NCBI RefSeq assembly: GCF_024643285.1
Contig: NZ_JAMSLW010000001.1
Location: 803,239 to 867,238, forward strand
DNA from: Parapedobacter lycopersici
Lineage (GTDB): Bacteria > Bacteroidota > Bacteroidia > Sphingobacteriales > Sphingobacteriaceae
Length of the DNA: 64,000 bases
Direction of reading: 5' to 3'
Positions 52,716-62,449 of this stretch are shown one piece after another. The notes below the pieces were generated by a model that saw only the letters and a list, made by a program, of their open reading frames with translations, was not told the DNA's origin and searched no databases. How positions within the stretch are numbered: position 1 is the first letter of the stretch; every line of letters begins with the position of its first letter. Both the position numbers and the translations under genes were made by a program.

Positions 52716-52758
52716 AATCCCCTCTTCGCAATATACGTGGCAAAGATAAAGATTTTGG

Positions 52759-54207
52759 CTATAACACCATCATATCCACGAATTCATTAACGGGTTTTGC
52801 CATCAGTCGCTCTAGATCCAGCGAGGCTTCCAGTATCGTGGCCCGCTGTTTTTCGGAAAATACGCGGGCCAGGTTGGTTTTGTACTTTTCCATCAGCAAC
52901 GGTATCCCCTCCGCTCGCCGCCGTTTATGGCCGATCGGATAAGCTACCGCCACTTCATCCAGTACCGTTCCGTCCGTCAGGGTAACGGTAAGTGCATTGG
53001 CAATCGACCGCTTTTCCGGGTCGTGGTAATCCAGTGTAAACTGGCTGTCCTCTGCCGTTTCCATCTTGGCCCTTAGCACATCAATCCGCGGATCGGTCGC
53101 TACCCCATCTTCATAGTCCGCCGCCGTAAGCCTGCCGAAAATCAACGGCACGGCAATCATGTACTGAATGCAGTGGTCGCGGTCAGCCGGGTTATGCAAC
53201 GGCCCTTTTTTATCGATGATCCGGATCGCCGCCTCGTGTGTACGGATGCGGATATGGGCAATGTCCTCCACGGTTTTCCCACGAGCACGGAGTTCGTCGT
53301 GCAGGATCATGGCTGCCTCTGCGGCCGTCTGCGCATGGAACTCTGCCGGAAAGGAAATCTTAAACAGTATATTTTCCATCACATACGAGCCGTAGCCGCG
53401 TTGGAAGGTAAATTCCCGGCCCCCGAACAGCACATCATAAAACCCCCATGTCTTGGCGGTCAATATCGAAGGGTAACCCATCTCTCCCGTCTGCGCAATC
53501 AACGCCAGCCGGACTGCCCGCGATGTTGCATCTCCGGCCGCCCACGACTTGCGGCTTCCTGTATTTGGCGCATGGCGGTATGTACGCAGCGCCTGGCCAT
53601 CCACAAAAGCGAGCGAAATAGCATTTTGCAGCTCTTCGCGTGACAGGCCAAGCAGTTTCCCGACAACGGCCGTGGAAGCAACCTTGACCAGCAGTACATG
53701 GTCCAGTCCCACCCGGTTAAATGAATTTTCCAGGGCAAGTACGCCCTGGATCTCATGTGCGCGCACCATGGCATCCAGCACCTCCCGCATGGTCATCGGT
53801 GGTTTTCCTGCGGCCACCAACGTACGTGACAACCAGTCGGCAACGGCCAGGATTCCACCCAGGTTGTCAGATGGGTGGCCCCACTCCGCGGCAAGCCAGG
53901 TGTCATTAAAGTCAAGCCAGCGGATCAGCGTACCAATATTGAATGCCGCCTGTACTGGGTCGAGCTGAAAAGCCGTACCTGGCACCTTTGCGCCATTAGG
54001 CACTATCGTACCCGGCACAATCGGGCCCAGTAATTTCGTGCATGCCGGGTAGGTCAGTGCCTCAAACCCGCAGCCCAGGGTATCTAGCAGGCAGTAATAT
54101 GCAGTCTGCATGGCTAAGTCGCTGTTTATTTCATAGTCCAGCACATAGTTGGCAATATCGTTTATCACACGGTCCGTTTCAGGACGTACATTAGTAGTAG
54201 AAGACAT
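52759..54207 (-). CDS. prpD: 2-methylcitrate dehydratase (MmgE/PrpD family)
   Basis: 482 residues, normal PrpD length. Conserved parts include [40 protein letters not shown] and KAWAAGDAT-like [12 protein letters not shown]. It dehydrates 2-methylcitrate to 2-methyl-cis-aconitate. It is the third enzyme of a prpB-prpC-prpD cluster, so propionyl-CoA is metabolised by the 2-methylcitrate cycle. An aconitase for the rehydration step is not in the window. Confidence 0.95.
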   Translation of the reverse strand: MSSTTNVRPETDRVINDIANYVLDYEINSDLAMQTAYYCLLDTLGCGFEALTYPACTKLLGPIVPGTIVPNGAKVPGTAFQLDPVQAAFNIGTLIRWLDFNDTWLAAEWGHPSDNLGGILAVADWLSRTLVAAGKPPMTMREVLDAMVRAHEIQGVLALENSFNRVGLDHVLLVKVASTAVVGKLLGLSREELQNAISLAFVDGQALRTYRHAPNTGSRKSWAAGDATSRAVRLALIAQTGEMGYPSILTAKTWGFYDVLFGGREFTFQRGYGSYVMENILFKISFPAEFHAQTAAEAAMILHDELRARGKTVEDIAHIRIRTHEAAIRIIDKKGPLHNPADRDHCIQYMIAVPLIFGRLTAADYEDGVATDPRIDVLRAKMETAEDSQFTLDYHDPEKRSIANALTVTLTDGTVLDEVAVAYPIGHKRRRAEGIPLLMEKYKTNLARVFSEKQRATILEASLDLERLMAKPVNEFVDMMVL

Positions 54208-54274
54208 GATGTTAATTGATGATCGTCAGTAATTAAAGTAAACGGCTGATGTTTGCCCGGGCGGATTGCCCGGC

Positions 54275-55432
54275 TTATTTCCGCAAGTCAATGGGTACGA
54301 AATCTCGGTTATCCGGCCCTATGTAATTGGCGCTCGGACGGATAATCTTACCATCCTGCCGCTGTTCCAGGACATGTGCACTCCAGCCTGTTACGCGTGA
54401 AATAACAAAGAGCGGTGTAAAAAAAGCCGTGGGAATGCCCATCAGGTGATACGAAACGGCCGAAAACCAGTCCAGGTTCGGGAACATGTTTTTTTCCTCC
54501 CACATCAGTTTTTCCAGTCGCTCCGCCACATTAAACAGTGTCATGTCGCCCGCCGCTTCCGAAAGTTGCTTCGCTACTTTCTTGATCACCTGATTCCGCG
54601 GATCAGCCACCGTATAAACCGGATGGCCGAAGCCGATGATAATCTCCTTCCGTTCCAGCCGCAGCCTGACGTCGGCTTCCGCCTCCTCCGCATTCGCATA
54701 CCGGCTCTGGATTTCATAAGCTACTTCGTTGGCTCCGCCATGTTTAGGGCCCCGCAGCGCGCCTATGCTTCCCGTGATGCACGAATAAATATCCGCACCC
54801 GTACCGGCAATAACACGGCCGGTAAACGTGGAGGCATTAAATTCATGTTCGGCATATAAATTCAGTGATATCTCCATGGCCCTGCTCCATGCTGCATCCG
54901 GCGACCTGCCGTGAAGCAGGTGCAGGAAATGGCCACCGATGGTTTCATCGGCTGTTTCCACGTCAATCCGTTTGCCGTTATGTGCATAATGATACCAATA
55001 CAGCAGCGCGGAAGCATACGAAGCCAGCAGCTTGTCCGCGATATCTCGGGCTGCCACCGGATTATGGTCGTCCTTTTCAGGATAAATGGTACCCAGTACT
55101 GAGGTGTATGTGCGCAGCACGTCCATTGGATGGGCAGCGGCACGGATTTGCTCCAGTACATTTTTCGCAATCTGGGGCAATCCCCGCAGCGAACGGAGTT
55201 TCTCCCGATACGCCTGGAGCTGCGCTTTGTTCGGTAATTTCTCGTGGATCAACAGGTAAGCGACCTCTTCAAAGGACGCCGACTCCGCCAGATCGAGGAT
55301 GTCATATCCCCGGTAATGCAGGTCATTACCGCTTTTTCCAACGGTGCACAACGCGGTGTTACCGGCAGGAACGCCCGAAAGTGCCACCGATTTTTTAGGT
55401 TTAAACCCGGTATCCTGATGCTTCTTATCCAT
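54275..55432 (-). CDS. prpC: 2-methylcitrate synthase
   Basis: 385 residues of the citrate synthase fold. Active-site regions [14 protein letters not shown] (His), [22 protein letters not shown] (Asp/Arg region) and [11 protein letters not shown] are intact. Its place between prpB and prpD makes it methylcitrate rather than citrate synthase: it condenses propionyl-CoA with oxaloacetate. Confidence 0.95.
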   Translation of the reverse strand: MDKKHQDTGFKPKKSVALSGVPAGNTALCTVGKSGNDLHYRGYDILDLAESASFEEVAYLLIHEKLPNKAQLQAYREKLRSLRGLPQIAKNVLEQIRAAAHPMDVLRTYTSVLGTIYPEKDDHNPVAARDIADKLLASYASALLYWYHYAHNGKRIDVETADETIGGHFLHLLHGRSPDAAWSRAMEISLNLYAEHEFNASTFTGRVIAGTGADIYSCITGSIGALRGPKHGGANEVAYEIQSRYANAEEAEADVRLRLERKEIIIGFGHPVYTVADPRNQVIKKVAKQLSEAAGDMTLFNVAERLEKLMWEEKNMFPNLDWFSAVSYHLMGIPTAFFTPLFVISRVTGWSAHVLEQRQDGKIIRPSANYIGPDNRDFVPIDLRK

Positions 55433-55462
55433 AAATTTCTATTTTAAATATCACCGACCCCA

Positions 55463-56389
55463 TCAGTCGTTATTACCATACAGCTCATCCAGCTTTCTTT
55501 CAAAGCGATGGTAGCCGATACTTTCGTAAAGCGCCGAGCGGGTTTGCATGCTATCCAGCACCTGTTGCTGTGTACCGTCTTTGCGGATATGGGTGTATAC
55601 CGTCGATGCGGCCTGGTTAGCTGCGCGGAATGCCGATAACGGGTACAGTACCAACGCTACCCCCGCTGCGGCCAATTCCGTAACAGTCCATAAGGGTGTC
55701 ATCCCGAATTCAGTAATATTGGCCAGCACCGGGAGCCCGGTGGCATCCGCAAAAGCGCGGTATTGCGTGAGGTCACTTACTGCTTCCGCAAAAATAAAAT
55801 CGGCACCGGCTGCTGCATAAGCAGCGGCGCGTTCCAGTGTACGGTCCAGTCCCTCGTTAGCCAATGCATCGGTGCGGGCGCCAATGGCGAACTGCGCATC
55901 GGTGCGGGCATCCACCGCGGCTTTCAGCCGGTCGGCCATTTCCTGTTTGCTCACCAGTTCCTTGTTTGGGCGGTGCCCGCAGCGTTTGGCACCTACCTGG
56001 TCTTCGATATGCATCGCCGCGGCACCGGCCTTGATTAAGGCCTTTACGGTACGGGCAACATTGAATGCCGAAGGGCCAAAACCGGTATCGGCATCCACCA
56101 ACAGCGGGGTATCGCACACGTTAGTGATGCGTTCCACGTCAATAAGCACGTCCTGCAACGTCGTTATTCCCAGGTCCGGCACCCCCAGTGATCCAGCCGC
56201 TACCCCACCCCCGGACAGGTAAATCGCCTGGAATCCGGCCTGCGTTGCCAGTAACGCGTGGTTGGCATTGACAGCGCCCACGATCTGCAGCGGGTTTTCA
56301 TCCGCGACAGCCAACCGCCAGCGGGCTCCGGCCGACTGTTGATGATCCGTTGTATCGTTATTTTTTCCAGTATGCATAGTTGACGTCAT
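55463..56389 (-). CDS. prpB: Methylisocitrate lyase
   Basis: 308 residues of the isocitrate lyase superfamily. The signature KRCGH is at 135-139 with catalytic Cys137, and Mg2+ ligands lie in DADTGFG near 99-105. It splits 2-methylisocitrate into pyruvate and succinate. The start codon overlaps the stop of a universal stress gene (TAATG), coupling their translation; prpC follows at 30 bases. Confidence 0.96.
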   Translation of the reverse strand: MTSTMHTGKNNDTTDHQQSAGARWRLAVADENPLQIVGAVNANHALLATQAGFQAIYLSGGGVAAGSLGVPDLGITTLQDVLIDVERITNVCDTPLLVDADTGFGPSAFNVARTVKALIKAGAAAMHIEDQVGAKRCGHRPNKELVSKQEMADRLKAAVDARTDAQFAIGARTDALANEGLDRTLERAAAYAAAGADFIFAEAVSDLTQYRAFADATGLPVLANITEFGMTPLWTVTELAAAGVALVLYPLSAFRAANQAASTVYTHIRKDGTQQQVLDSMQTRSALYESIGYHRFERKLDELYGNND

Positions 56390-57222
56390 TAAGCACGGAT
56401 AAACAGTGACGGGATTGCCGTGGAGTATCCCGCTACGGCTTTGGTAAGACTTGGCGCAAATATCGTATGAAAAAATGTCCTGTGGGGGCGCGTAAAGATC
56501 AGCAGATCCAGCTGCTCGTCCGTCGCTGCCGCACTTACGGCATTTATATCCACCTTATCGACCTGGACCGCCTTAAAGGTGAAGTTTCCGTCCGGAAAAG
56601 CGGCACGCACTTTCCGTTCCCATTTGGACAGCGACTTTTCCGTGGCGTCCTGGTGCTCGCCATCCGTATAAAAATGCAATACAGACAACTTCGGATTCAG
56701 CGGGATGCTCCGGCTGAACGTAAGCAGCGCATCCAGTTCGCTATCGTTATAATCGGTAAAAAACCCGGCATTTTCAAACGCAAAGTCGGGGGTATCCGTA
56801 GGCACTACCAGCACCGGAATCGGCGATTTCTTGATGACTTCATAAGTGGTGCTGCCCAGTATACTCTCCGCAACATTGGACACCCCTTTAGTTCCCATAA
56901 CCACCAAGGAAAACGGACCGTCTTTCAGCTTTTGGGTCACCACATCAATCATAAAGCCCTTCACGTATTCGCCTTCAATCGTTACATCCGGAAATTGTTT
57001 CTTCAGGGTTTTTACAATATTTTCCATTTCCTTCGCTGATTCACTCTCCGCCCATTTGATCTGCTTTACGCTGCTGCCCTCTTCCTTATATCCGGAATAC
57101 AGGGCAATATACACATGCAGGAGCAATACCCGCTGTCCTGATGCAGCGGCCAGCGCACAGCCATATTCAGCGGCAACAAAGGCGTTTTTGGAAAAATCCG
57201 TAGGGATCAGTATTGTTTTCAT
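56389..57222 (-). CDS. Universal stress protein with two UspA domains
   Basis: 277 residues from the ATG at 57222 (an in-frame ATG at 57234 is also possible). The first UspA domain ([15 protein letters not shown]) has the MGTKG...[11 protein letters not shown]-binding pattern near 110-130; the second is more divergent. It is the first gene of the prp transcript and is coupled to prpB by TAATG. A link between propionate stress and this protein is plausible, but the role is unknown. Confidence 0.88.
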   Translation of the reverse strand: MKTILIPTDFSKNAFVAAEYGCALAAASGQRVLLLHVYIALYSGYKEEGSSVKQIKWAESESAKEMENIVKTLKKQFPDVTIEGEYVKGFMIDVVTQKLKDGPFSLVVMGTKGVSNVAESILGSTTYEVIKKSPIPVLVVPTDTPDFAFENAGFFTDYNDSELDALLTFSRSIPLNPKLSVLHFYTDGEHQDATEKSLSKWERKVRAAFPDGNFTFKAVQVDKVDINAVSAAATDEQLDLLIFTRPHRTFFHTIFAPSLTKAVAGYSTAIPSLFIRA

Positions 57223-57356
57223 AGGTGTTCTCAATAGTTCGTGTAAGATACGTATTTCAGGATGAATTACACAATCCCGGCATCCGGTAGATCCCGGACG
57301 CAGGAAAAAGATGCATCCGGTTAATCACGCCCCACGGCAAATAGCGGATTTTTTTA

Positions 57357-57364
57357 TAGGTTTG
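57357..57364 (+). promoter_or_regulatory. -7 promoter box for panB
   Basis: TAGGTTTG, a perfect TAnnTTTG box, 26 bases before the panB ATG. Confidence 0.5.
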
Positions 57365-57390
57365 CATCATATCCGTAAATAAGAAATCAC

Positions 57391-58206
57391 ATGTCCGTAA
57401 ATAAAGAAATCAAACGCATCACCACCCACAGCATCCGTGAAATGAAAGTGCGGGGTGAAAAAATCGCCGTACTCACGGGGTACGACTACTCCATGGCAAG
57501 GATCTTGGACCAGGCCGGCATCGACATCATCCTTGTTGGCGACTCCGCAGCCAATGTCATGGCCGGATACGAAACCACGGTTCCCATCACGCTGGATGAA
57601 ATGCTTTACCATGCTTCCGCCGTGGTGCGGGCAGCAAAGCGATCGTTAGTTGTGGTAGACCTGCCCTTCGGCACCTACCAGGGCGACAGCAGCGACGCGC
57701 TGAAAGCGGCCGTCCGGGTGATGAAAGAAAGTGGTGCACACGCGTTAAAGGTGGAAGGCGGTATTGAAATCAGTGATACAGTTAAACGGATTGTGGATGC
57801 CGGCATCCCGGTTATGGGACACCTCGGACTTACCCCGCAGTCCATTTATAAATTCGGCACCTACACGGTACGCGCCAAAGAGGAAGCGGAGGCGGAGAAA
57901 TTAAAATCGGACGCCCGGCTACTTGAAGACGCAGGCTGTTTCGGCGTTGTGCTTGAAAAAATACCCGCGAAGCTGGCTGCCGAGGTTACACGTGACCTGA
58001 AGATTCCCACCATTGGTATCGGCGCCGGCGCCGCCTGCGATGGCCAGGTGCTGGTTGTACACGATATGCTGGGCATCAACCAGGACTTTAAGCCGAAATT
58101 CCTCCGGCAGTACCTCAACTTATTTGATGAAATCAGCGGTGCGGTAACACGGTATATTGCCGACGTGAAGAACGCGGAGTTTCCCAACGAAAAGGAGCAG
58201 TACTAA
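57391..58206 (+). CDS. panB: 3-methyl-2-oxobutanoate hydroxymethyltransferase
   Basis: 271 residues, usual PanB length. The Mg2+ and ketoisovalerate site [16 protein letters not shown], the general-base segment VKVEGG-like KVEGGIE and GHLGLTPQS are intact. It transfers a methylene group to alpha-ketoisovalerate, the first committed step of pantothenate (coenzyme A) synthesis. The convergent obg gene ends 3 bases away. panC and panD are not in the window. Confidence 0.96.
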   Translation: MSVNKEIKRITTHSIREMKVRGEKIAVLTGYDYSMARILDQAGIDIILVGDSAANVMAGYETTVPITLDEMLYHASAVVRAAKRSLVVVDLPFGTYQGDSSDALKAAVRVMKESGAHALKVEGGIEISDTVKRIVDAGIPVMGHLGLTPQSIYKFGTYTVRAKEEAEAEKLKSDARLLEDAGCFGVVLEKIPAKLAAEVTRDLKIPTIGIGAGAACDGQVLVVHDMLGINQDFKPKFLRQYLNLFDEISGAVTRYIADVKNAEFPNEKEQY

Positions 58207-58209
58207 CCG

Positions 58210-59208
58210 TTAGCCATTAATCGCCTGCCAGATCAGGTCTTTCAGCTGGGCAATATTTTTGTTGGAAACCGCTGAAATGAAAATGCTGGGCATGCCTTTC
58301 GGGATTTCCTGTTTCAGGGCTTCCTGCAATTCGTCATCCAGCAGGTCGGCCTTCGTAATGGCCAGAATACGGGGTTTGTCTTTCAGTTCCGGATTAAAGG
58401 CGATCAGTTCTTTCAGCAGCACCTGGTATTCTTCCGCAATGGTCCGGTTGGTATCGGCAGGCACCATAAAAAGCAGTACAGCGTTCCGTTCAATATGGCG
58501 TAAAAAACGGTGCCCCAATCCCTTGCCCTGGGAAGCCCCTTCAATAATCCCCGGGATATCGGCCATAACAAAGGACTTATTGTCGCGGTACGACACGATC
58601 CCCAGGTTAGGCACCAGCGTGGTAAAAGGATAATCGGCAATTTCGGGCTTTGCAGCGGAAACCACCGAGAGCAGGGTCGATTTTCCCGCATTGGGAAAGC
58701 CTACCAGGCCTACATCGGCCAGCACTTTCAACTCCAGGATAATCCATTCTTCCCTGCCGGGTTCACCAGGCTGGGCAAAACGGGGGGTCTGCTGGGTCGG
58801 GCTTTTAAAGTGCCAGTTTCCCTGTCCACCGCGCCCACCGGCAGTCAATACCTTCGTTTCGCCGTCGACGGTAATCTCAAACAGTATTTCATTGGTTTCC
58901 GCATCGCGCGCCACGGTACCCAGCGGTACTTCCAGCACCTCGTCCTTGCCGTTGGCGCCGTGTCTGAGCGCACTGCCGCCGGGCTGACCGCCTTCGGCAA
59001 TGATATGCTTACGATACTTCAGGTGAAGCAGGGTCCAGAGCTGGCTGCTTCCCTTCAGGATGATGTGGCCCCCTCTCCCGCCGTCGCCGCCGTCGGGGCC
59101 ACCCTTTGCCGTAAACTTGTCGCGGTGCAAATGGGCAGAGCCGCCGCCACCACGACCCGAGCGGCAGCATACCTTTACGTAATCTACAAAATTCGAGCCC
59201 TGGGCCAT
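58210..59208 (-). CDS. obgE: GTPase Obg
   Basis: 332 residues. A glycine-rich OBG fold (about 1-158, GRGGGGSAH and GGDGGRGGH) precedes a G domain with GFPNAGKST, the DIPG motif and TKAD. The optional C-terminal OCT domain is absent. It associates with the 50S ribosome and links GTP level to ribosome assembly. It is 26 bases after adk on the same strand. Confidence 0.96.
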   Translation of the reverse strand: MAQGSNFVDYVKVCCRSGRGGGGSAHLHRDKFTAKGGPDGGDGGRGGHIILKGSSQLWTLLHLKYRKHIIAEGGQPGGSALRHGANGKDEVLEVPLGTVARDAETNEILFEITVDGETKVLTAGGRGGQGNWHFKSPTQQTPRFAQPGEPGREEWIILELKVLADVGLVGFPNAGKSTLLSVVSAAKPEIADYPFTTLVPNLGIVSYRDNKSFVMADIPGIIEGASQGKGLGHRFLRHIERNAVLLFMVPADTNRTIAEEYQVLLKELIAFNPELKDKPRILAITKADLLDDELQEALKQEIPKGMPSIFISAVSNKNIAQLKDLIWQAING

Positions 59209-59234
59209 TTGCTATGCTATTTCAGGCGTTTTAT

Positions 59235-59810
59235 TTACGGCTTCCAGGTATCCACTACGCTTTTTATCGCGTCAAAAATCACCTCGATATCGCCAATGCC
59301 ATTAACCTTGGTCAGTTTACCCTGCTGCTCGTAATACGGAAGCACATGAACGGTTTTACCAAAATACTCTTCAATCCGTTTTTTCAGTTTTTCCGCATCA
59401 TCATCCGCCCGGTTACTGATGGCTTTGCGTTTGGCAATGCGGGTTGTCAGCTCTTCCTCGGTCACGTCAAGCGCAACAACACCGGTAATGCCAGTCTGCT
59501 TACTTTCCAGGAATTTATCCAGCGCCTCGGCCTGTGCCACCGTGCGGGGAAATCCGTCAAAAATAAAGCCCTTTGCCTGCGGATGCTTGCCGATTTCCTC
59601 TTCCAGCATCGCAATGGTCACGGAATCAGGCACCAACTCTCCATCGGCAATTAACTTGCTGACCCGTTGGCCCAATTCGGTTTGATTACCAATGTGCGCC
59701 CTGAAGAGGTCGCCCGTTGAAATATGAACCAGTTGATAGTGATCAATCAGCTTCTGTGACTGGGTACCTTTCCCTGCTCCCGGAGGGCCAAATAAAACAA
59801 GGTTTAGCAT
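59235..59810 (-). CDS. adk: Adenylate kinase, short-LID form
   Basis: 191 residues. The P-loop GPPGAGKGTQ, NMP-binding DLFRAH and FDGFPRT are intact. The LID is short, without the zinc-binding cysteines of long-form bacterial enzymes, as usual in Bacteroidota. It interconverts ATP+AMP and two ADP. Probably co-transcribed with obgE; a tRNA gene and its terminator lie upstream on the same strand. Confidence 0.96.
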   Translation of the reverse strand: MLNLVLFGPPGAGKGTQSQKLIDHYQLVHISTGDLFRAHIGNQTELGQRVSKLIADGELVPDSVTIAMLEEEIGKHPQAKGFIFDGFPRTVAQAEALDKFLESKQTGITGVVALDVTEEELTTRIAKRKAISNRADDDAEKLKKRIEEYFGKTVHVLPYYEQQGKLTKVNGIGDIEVIFDAIKSVVDTWKP

Positions 59811-59832
59811 AGTAAATACAAGTGTAAAAAAT

Positions 59833-59863
59833 AATAGCCTAATCGGATTCAGATTAGGCTATT
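59833..59863 (-). terminator. Terminator of the tRNA-Arg gene
   Basis: A 12-bp perfect stem (AATAGCCTAATC at 59833-59844 with 59852-59863) and a 7-base loop, followed on the minus strand by a T-rich run. It separates the tRNA from adk. Confidence 0.8.
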
Positions 59864-59876
59864 GGGGTGAAACATG

Positions 59877-59950
59877 TGCGCTTGAAGGGAGTCGAACCCC
59901 TAACCTCCTGATCCGTAGTCAGGTGCTCTATCCAGTTAAGCTACAAGCGC
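59877..59950 (-). tRNA. tRNA-Arg, anticodon ACG
   Basis: A 74-base cloverleaf: acceptor stem GCGCTTG/CAAGCGC, D arm GCTT...GAGC, anticodon stem CCTGA/TCAGG with loop CTACGGA (anticodon ACG), and a T arm around GGTTCGACT. The discriminator base is A and CCA is not encoded. A34 would be deaminated to inosine to read CGU, CGC and CGA codons. Confidence 0.95.
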
Positions 59951-60106
59951 ATTCCCGAATCGGTTTGCAAAGATAGAAATCAGATTGGTATATCTGAAAT
60001 ATTTTCAAAAAAAATACCCAATTCGCCTGTATATGCCCACAAATACCGTTGTTTTATTATCTTTAAAAGCCCAAAACTTATTGACTACTATATTGTTGCT
60101 TCCCAT

Positions 60107-60955
60107 ATGGCAAATTACGAAAAACTGATCAAAAGAAAACGAATCCGCATTGGCGACATCAGCATAAGCTACCTGATCCGGGAAGGTACCCATCCGGAAA
60201 ACACCGTGCTTTTCATCCACGGTTTTCCCTTCAATAAAAACATATGGCTTTCCCAGCTATCGGCACTGCCCCAGCACCTGACCGGGATCGCGATAGACGT
60301 ACGGGGCCACGGCAACAGCACCATTGGCCATGGTTTCTTCAGTATAGATGTGTTTGCCAAGGACCTGCTGGTTTTTATGCGGAAAATGGGCATCGAGAAA
60401 GCCGTGTTATGCGGCGTTTCCATGGGCGGCTATATTGCATTGCGGGCCTATGAAATCCAGCCGGAAGCCATTTCAGGCCTCATCCTGTCCGATACCAACT
60501 CCCTTGCCGACAATAACGCGGCTAAGCAAAAACGGTTCGATACGATCCAGTCGGTGCTGAAAAACGGGAAACGCGCGTTCTCCATCGGTTTTGTCAACAA
60601 TGTATTTTCGCAGAAAAGCCTGGCCGAAAACCCCGAAGCGGTAGACCTGATCAAAAGCACCATCCGCAGGAACGTGGAAAGCAGCATATGCGCCACGTTA
60701 TTGGCGCTGGCCTCGCGCACGGACACCACAGAAAGCTTAAAAACGATACCAGTTCCAGCCCTGGTTATCCGCGGTGCGGCAGACACCCTGACGACACGCG
60801 AACAGGCCGACATACTCGTACAGCACATTCCCGATGTCACGTTTGTCGAAATACCGGAATGCGGCCACTTACCCAACCTGGAAGATGAGGCGCAGTTTAA
60901 CCGGGCAATGAACGATTACCTGACGCGGCTGGCGCTGCCGGGTAGCGGACTATAG
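60107..60955 (+). CDS. Alpha/beta hydrolase
   Basis: 282 residues. Oxyanion motif HGFPFNKNIW, nucleophile Ser105 in GVSMGGY, an acid in VIRGAADTLT and the catalytic His in PECGHLPNLE: all three catalytic residues are present. It resembles 3-oxoadipate enol-lactonase-like and esterase-like hydrolases but lacks any neighbour that would define a substrate. No signal peptide. Its stop overlaps that of the next, convergent gene in CTATAG. Confidence 0.88.
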   Translation: MANYEKLIKRKRIRIGDISISYLIREGTHPENTVLFIHGFPFNKNIWLSQLSALPQHLTGIAIDVRGHGNSTIGHGFFSIDVFAKDLLVFMRKMGIEKAVLCGVSMGGYIALRAYEIQPEAISGLILSDTNSLADNNAAKQKRFDTIQSVLKNGKRAFSIGFVNNVFSQKSLAENPEAVDLIKSTIRRNVESSICATLLALASRTDTTESLKTIPVPALVIRGAADTLTTREQADILVQHIPDVTFVEIPECGHLPNLEDEAQFNRAMNDYLTRLALPGSGL

Positions 60956-61198
60956 AATTTCGCACAGCAATCCTTCATCCTTAAAAAAACCGACTACTGC
61001 CCCGACGATGTCATCCGCGGCTTCCATACGGAAGACCCGGTCGCAGTCCCACAGGTCAAAAGAAAACCGCGCACCGGGGAACCGTTGCTGCAGTTCGTTA
61101 ATAATAAATTGCGCCTGCTGCCGCTCGACCACATTCGTGCGGAATATGGTAATCATCGTCTTTCCGTCGGGAGAAGGTCTCATATATACACTATTCAT
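60950..61198 (-). CDS. Small hypothetical protein, ferredoxin-like fold predicted
   Basis: 82 residues (or 68 if the ATG at 61156 is used). The pattern strand-helix-strand-strand-helix-strand (FRTNV, AQFIINELQQRFP, RFSFDLWDCDRVFRMEA, DIVGAVVGFFKDEG, LCEIL) suggests an HMA-like ferredoxin fold without the metal-binding CxxC. Similar short proteins occur in Bacteroidota, which supports a real gene, but no function is known. Its stop codon shares the CTATAG palindrome with the hydrolase gene. Confidence 0.6.
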   Translation of the reverse strand: MNSVYMRPSPDGKTMITIFRTNVVERQQAQFIINELQQRFPGARFSFDLWDCDRVFRMEAADDIVGAVVGFFKDEGLLCEIL

Positions 61199-61387
61199 GC
61201 GATGCAGTTTTGATAGTCAGGTGACCGGCCGGACCGAAGTCAGCGGTGCAGGCCAAAGATGAAAAAGTAAACTGTACCATCGCCCGTTCAAGACGGATTA
61301 AAAACCCGCCAAAAATTATAATCGATTGGTTATTTGTGGGATAGCAAAAATTTACACTCCTTTTTATACCGATGTCCGATTAAAATT

Positions 61388-61395
61388 TAATTTTG
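61388..61395 (+). promoter_or_regulatory. -7 promoter box for the AraC-type regulator
   Basis: TAATTTTG, a perfect TAnnTTTG box, 32 bases before the ATG at 61428. Confidence 0.5.
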
Positions 61396-61427
61396 TGTTG
61401 CAGATTATGTCACATTAATGGTACGAT

Positions 61428-62351
61428 ATGGAAGCCTACCTTGATTTCCTGCAGGCCAATCTTACAAATCTCTTCATTGAGAATCCGAATGATTTAAACG
61501 CTGATGTTCATCTTTCACTCGGTGGCCTGGAGATTTTTTCAGTCAGCAGCCAACGGCACCAATGGCTTTCCGTAAGCGACTGCTACGAAGAGCCCACATT
61601 GACCATGTACTTTTCCTTTGAAGGCATCTGCACGGGGGAAGACAAGCGGAACGCAAGCTTAACAACCCTCCAGACCAATCAGCACATCCTCAGTTTTTCC
61701 CCTTATTTTGAAGGCAATTACTCCATACGGGGCCAGCGGATCAACAGTTTTGGGGTGAGCATGACCGCTCCATTTTTCAGGCGGTTTATGCTGGATGACC
61801 TGAATTGCCTGGAGCGGTTCTGGAATAAGGTAAGCCGGAATGAGGAAGCCGATATTGCACCCCAGCCGCTTCCGATCACGCCCCAGCAGGCAGCCATCGT
61901 CAGCGAATTAAAGCACTGTGTTTACCGCGGCCAGATGAGACAGCTGTTTTATGAATCGAAGATTGCGGAGTTGTTTCTCTCGCAGGCACAGCAGGCGGAG
62001 TCCATGACTTCCCTGAAAAAAAGCACGTTGTCCACGCGTGAAAAGGAACAGCTGTACATGGCCCGCGAATATGTGGAATCCAACATGCTCCACCCCATCA
62101 GCCTGCGGAATATCTGCCAGGCAACAGGGCTGAATGACTTTAAACTCAAAAAGGGGTTCAAAACGCTTTTCGGCGTTACGGTTTTCGAGTACCTGTCCGA
62201 CCTGCGGATGCGGCATGCGCACAAACTGCTCACCGATACCTCTTCCCCTGTGTTTGAGGTTGCCTATTCCCTGGGATACAGCGAGCCCTATAATTTCACC
62301 AAAGCATTTAAACGGCATTTCGGTTACCTGCCCAGCAAGCTCAAGGCCTAA
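61428..62351 (+). CDS. AraC-family transcriptional regulator, PchR-like
   Basis: 307 residues. The C-terminal 100 residues hold two helix-turn-helix units (SLRNICQATGLNDFKLKKGF and VFEVAYSLGYSEPYNFTKAF), with the GLNDFKLKKGFKTLFG pattern of PchR/YbtA regulators that respond to siderophores. The N-terminal domain (about 1-200) would bind the effector. No siderophore genes are nearby, so its target is not visible here. The next gene, on the same strand, encodes an alpha-2-macroglobulin. Confidence 0.87.
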   Translation: MEAYLDFLQANLTNLFIENPNDLNADVHLSLGGLEIFSVSSQRHQWLSVSDCYEEPTLTMYFSFEGICTGEDKRNASLTTLQTNQHILSFSPYFEGNYSIRGQRINSFGVSMTAPFFRRFMLDDLNCLERFWNKVSRNEEADIAPQPLPITPQQAAIVSELKHCVYRGQMRQLFYESKIAELFLSQAQQAESMTSLKKSTLSTREKEQLYMAREYVESNMLHPISLRNICQATGLNDFKLKKGFKTLFGVTVFEYLSDLRMRHAHKLLTDTSSPVFEVAYSLGYSEPYNFTKAFKRHFGYLPSKLKA

Positions 62352-62449
62352 AGGGTATCCCTGAAATCCGTGATTTTCATTTTCCTGCCACCGGCATTTA
62401 CCATTTCCCCCTAAATTACAGTACATTCGCTTAGCTATAATCCAATACC

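Noticed and set aside
58510-59334. A 274-codon open frame on the plus strand
   Set aside because: It lies opposite obgE and part of adk, both with complete signature motifs.
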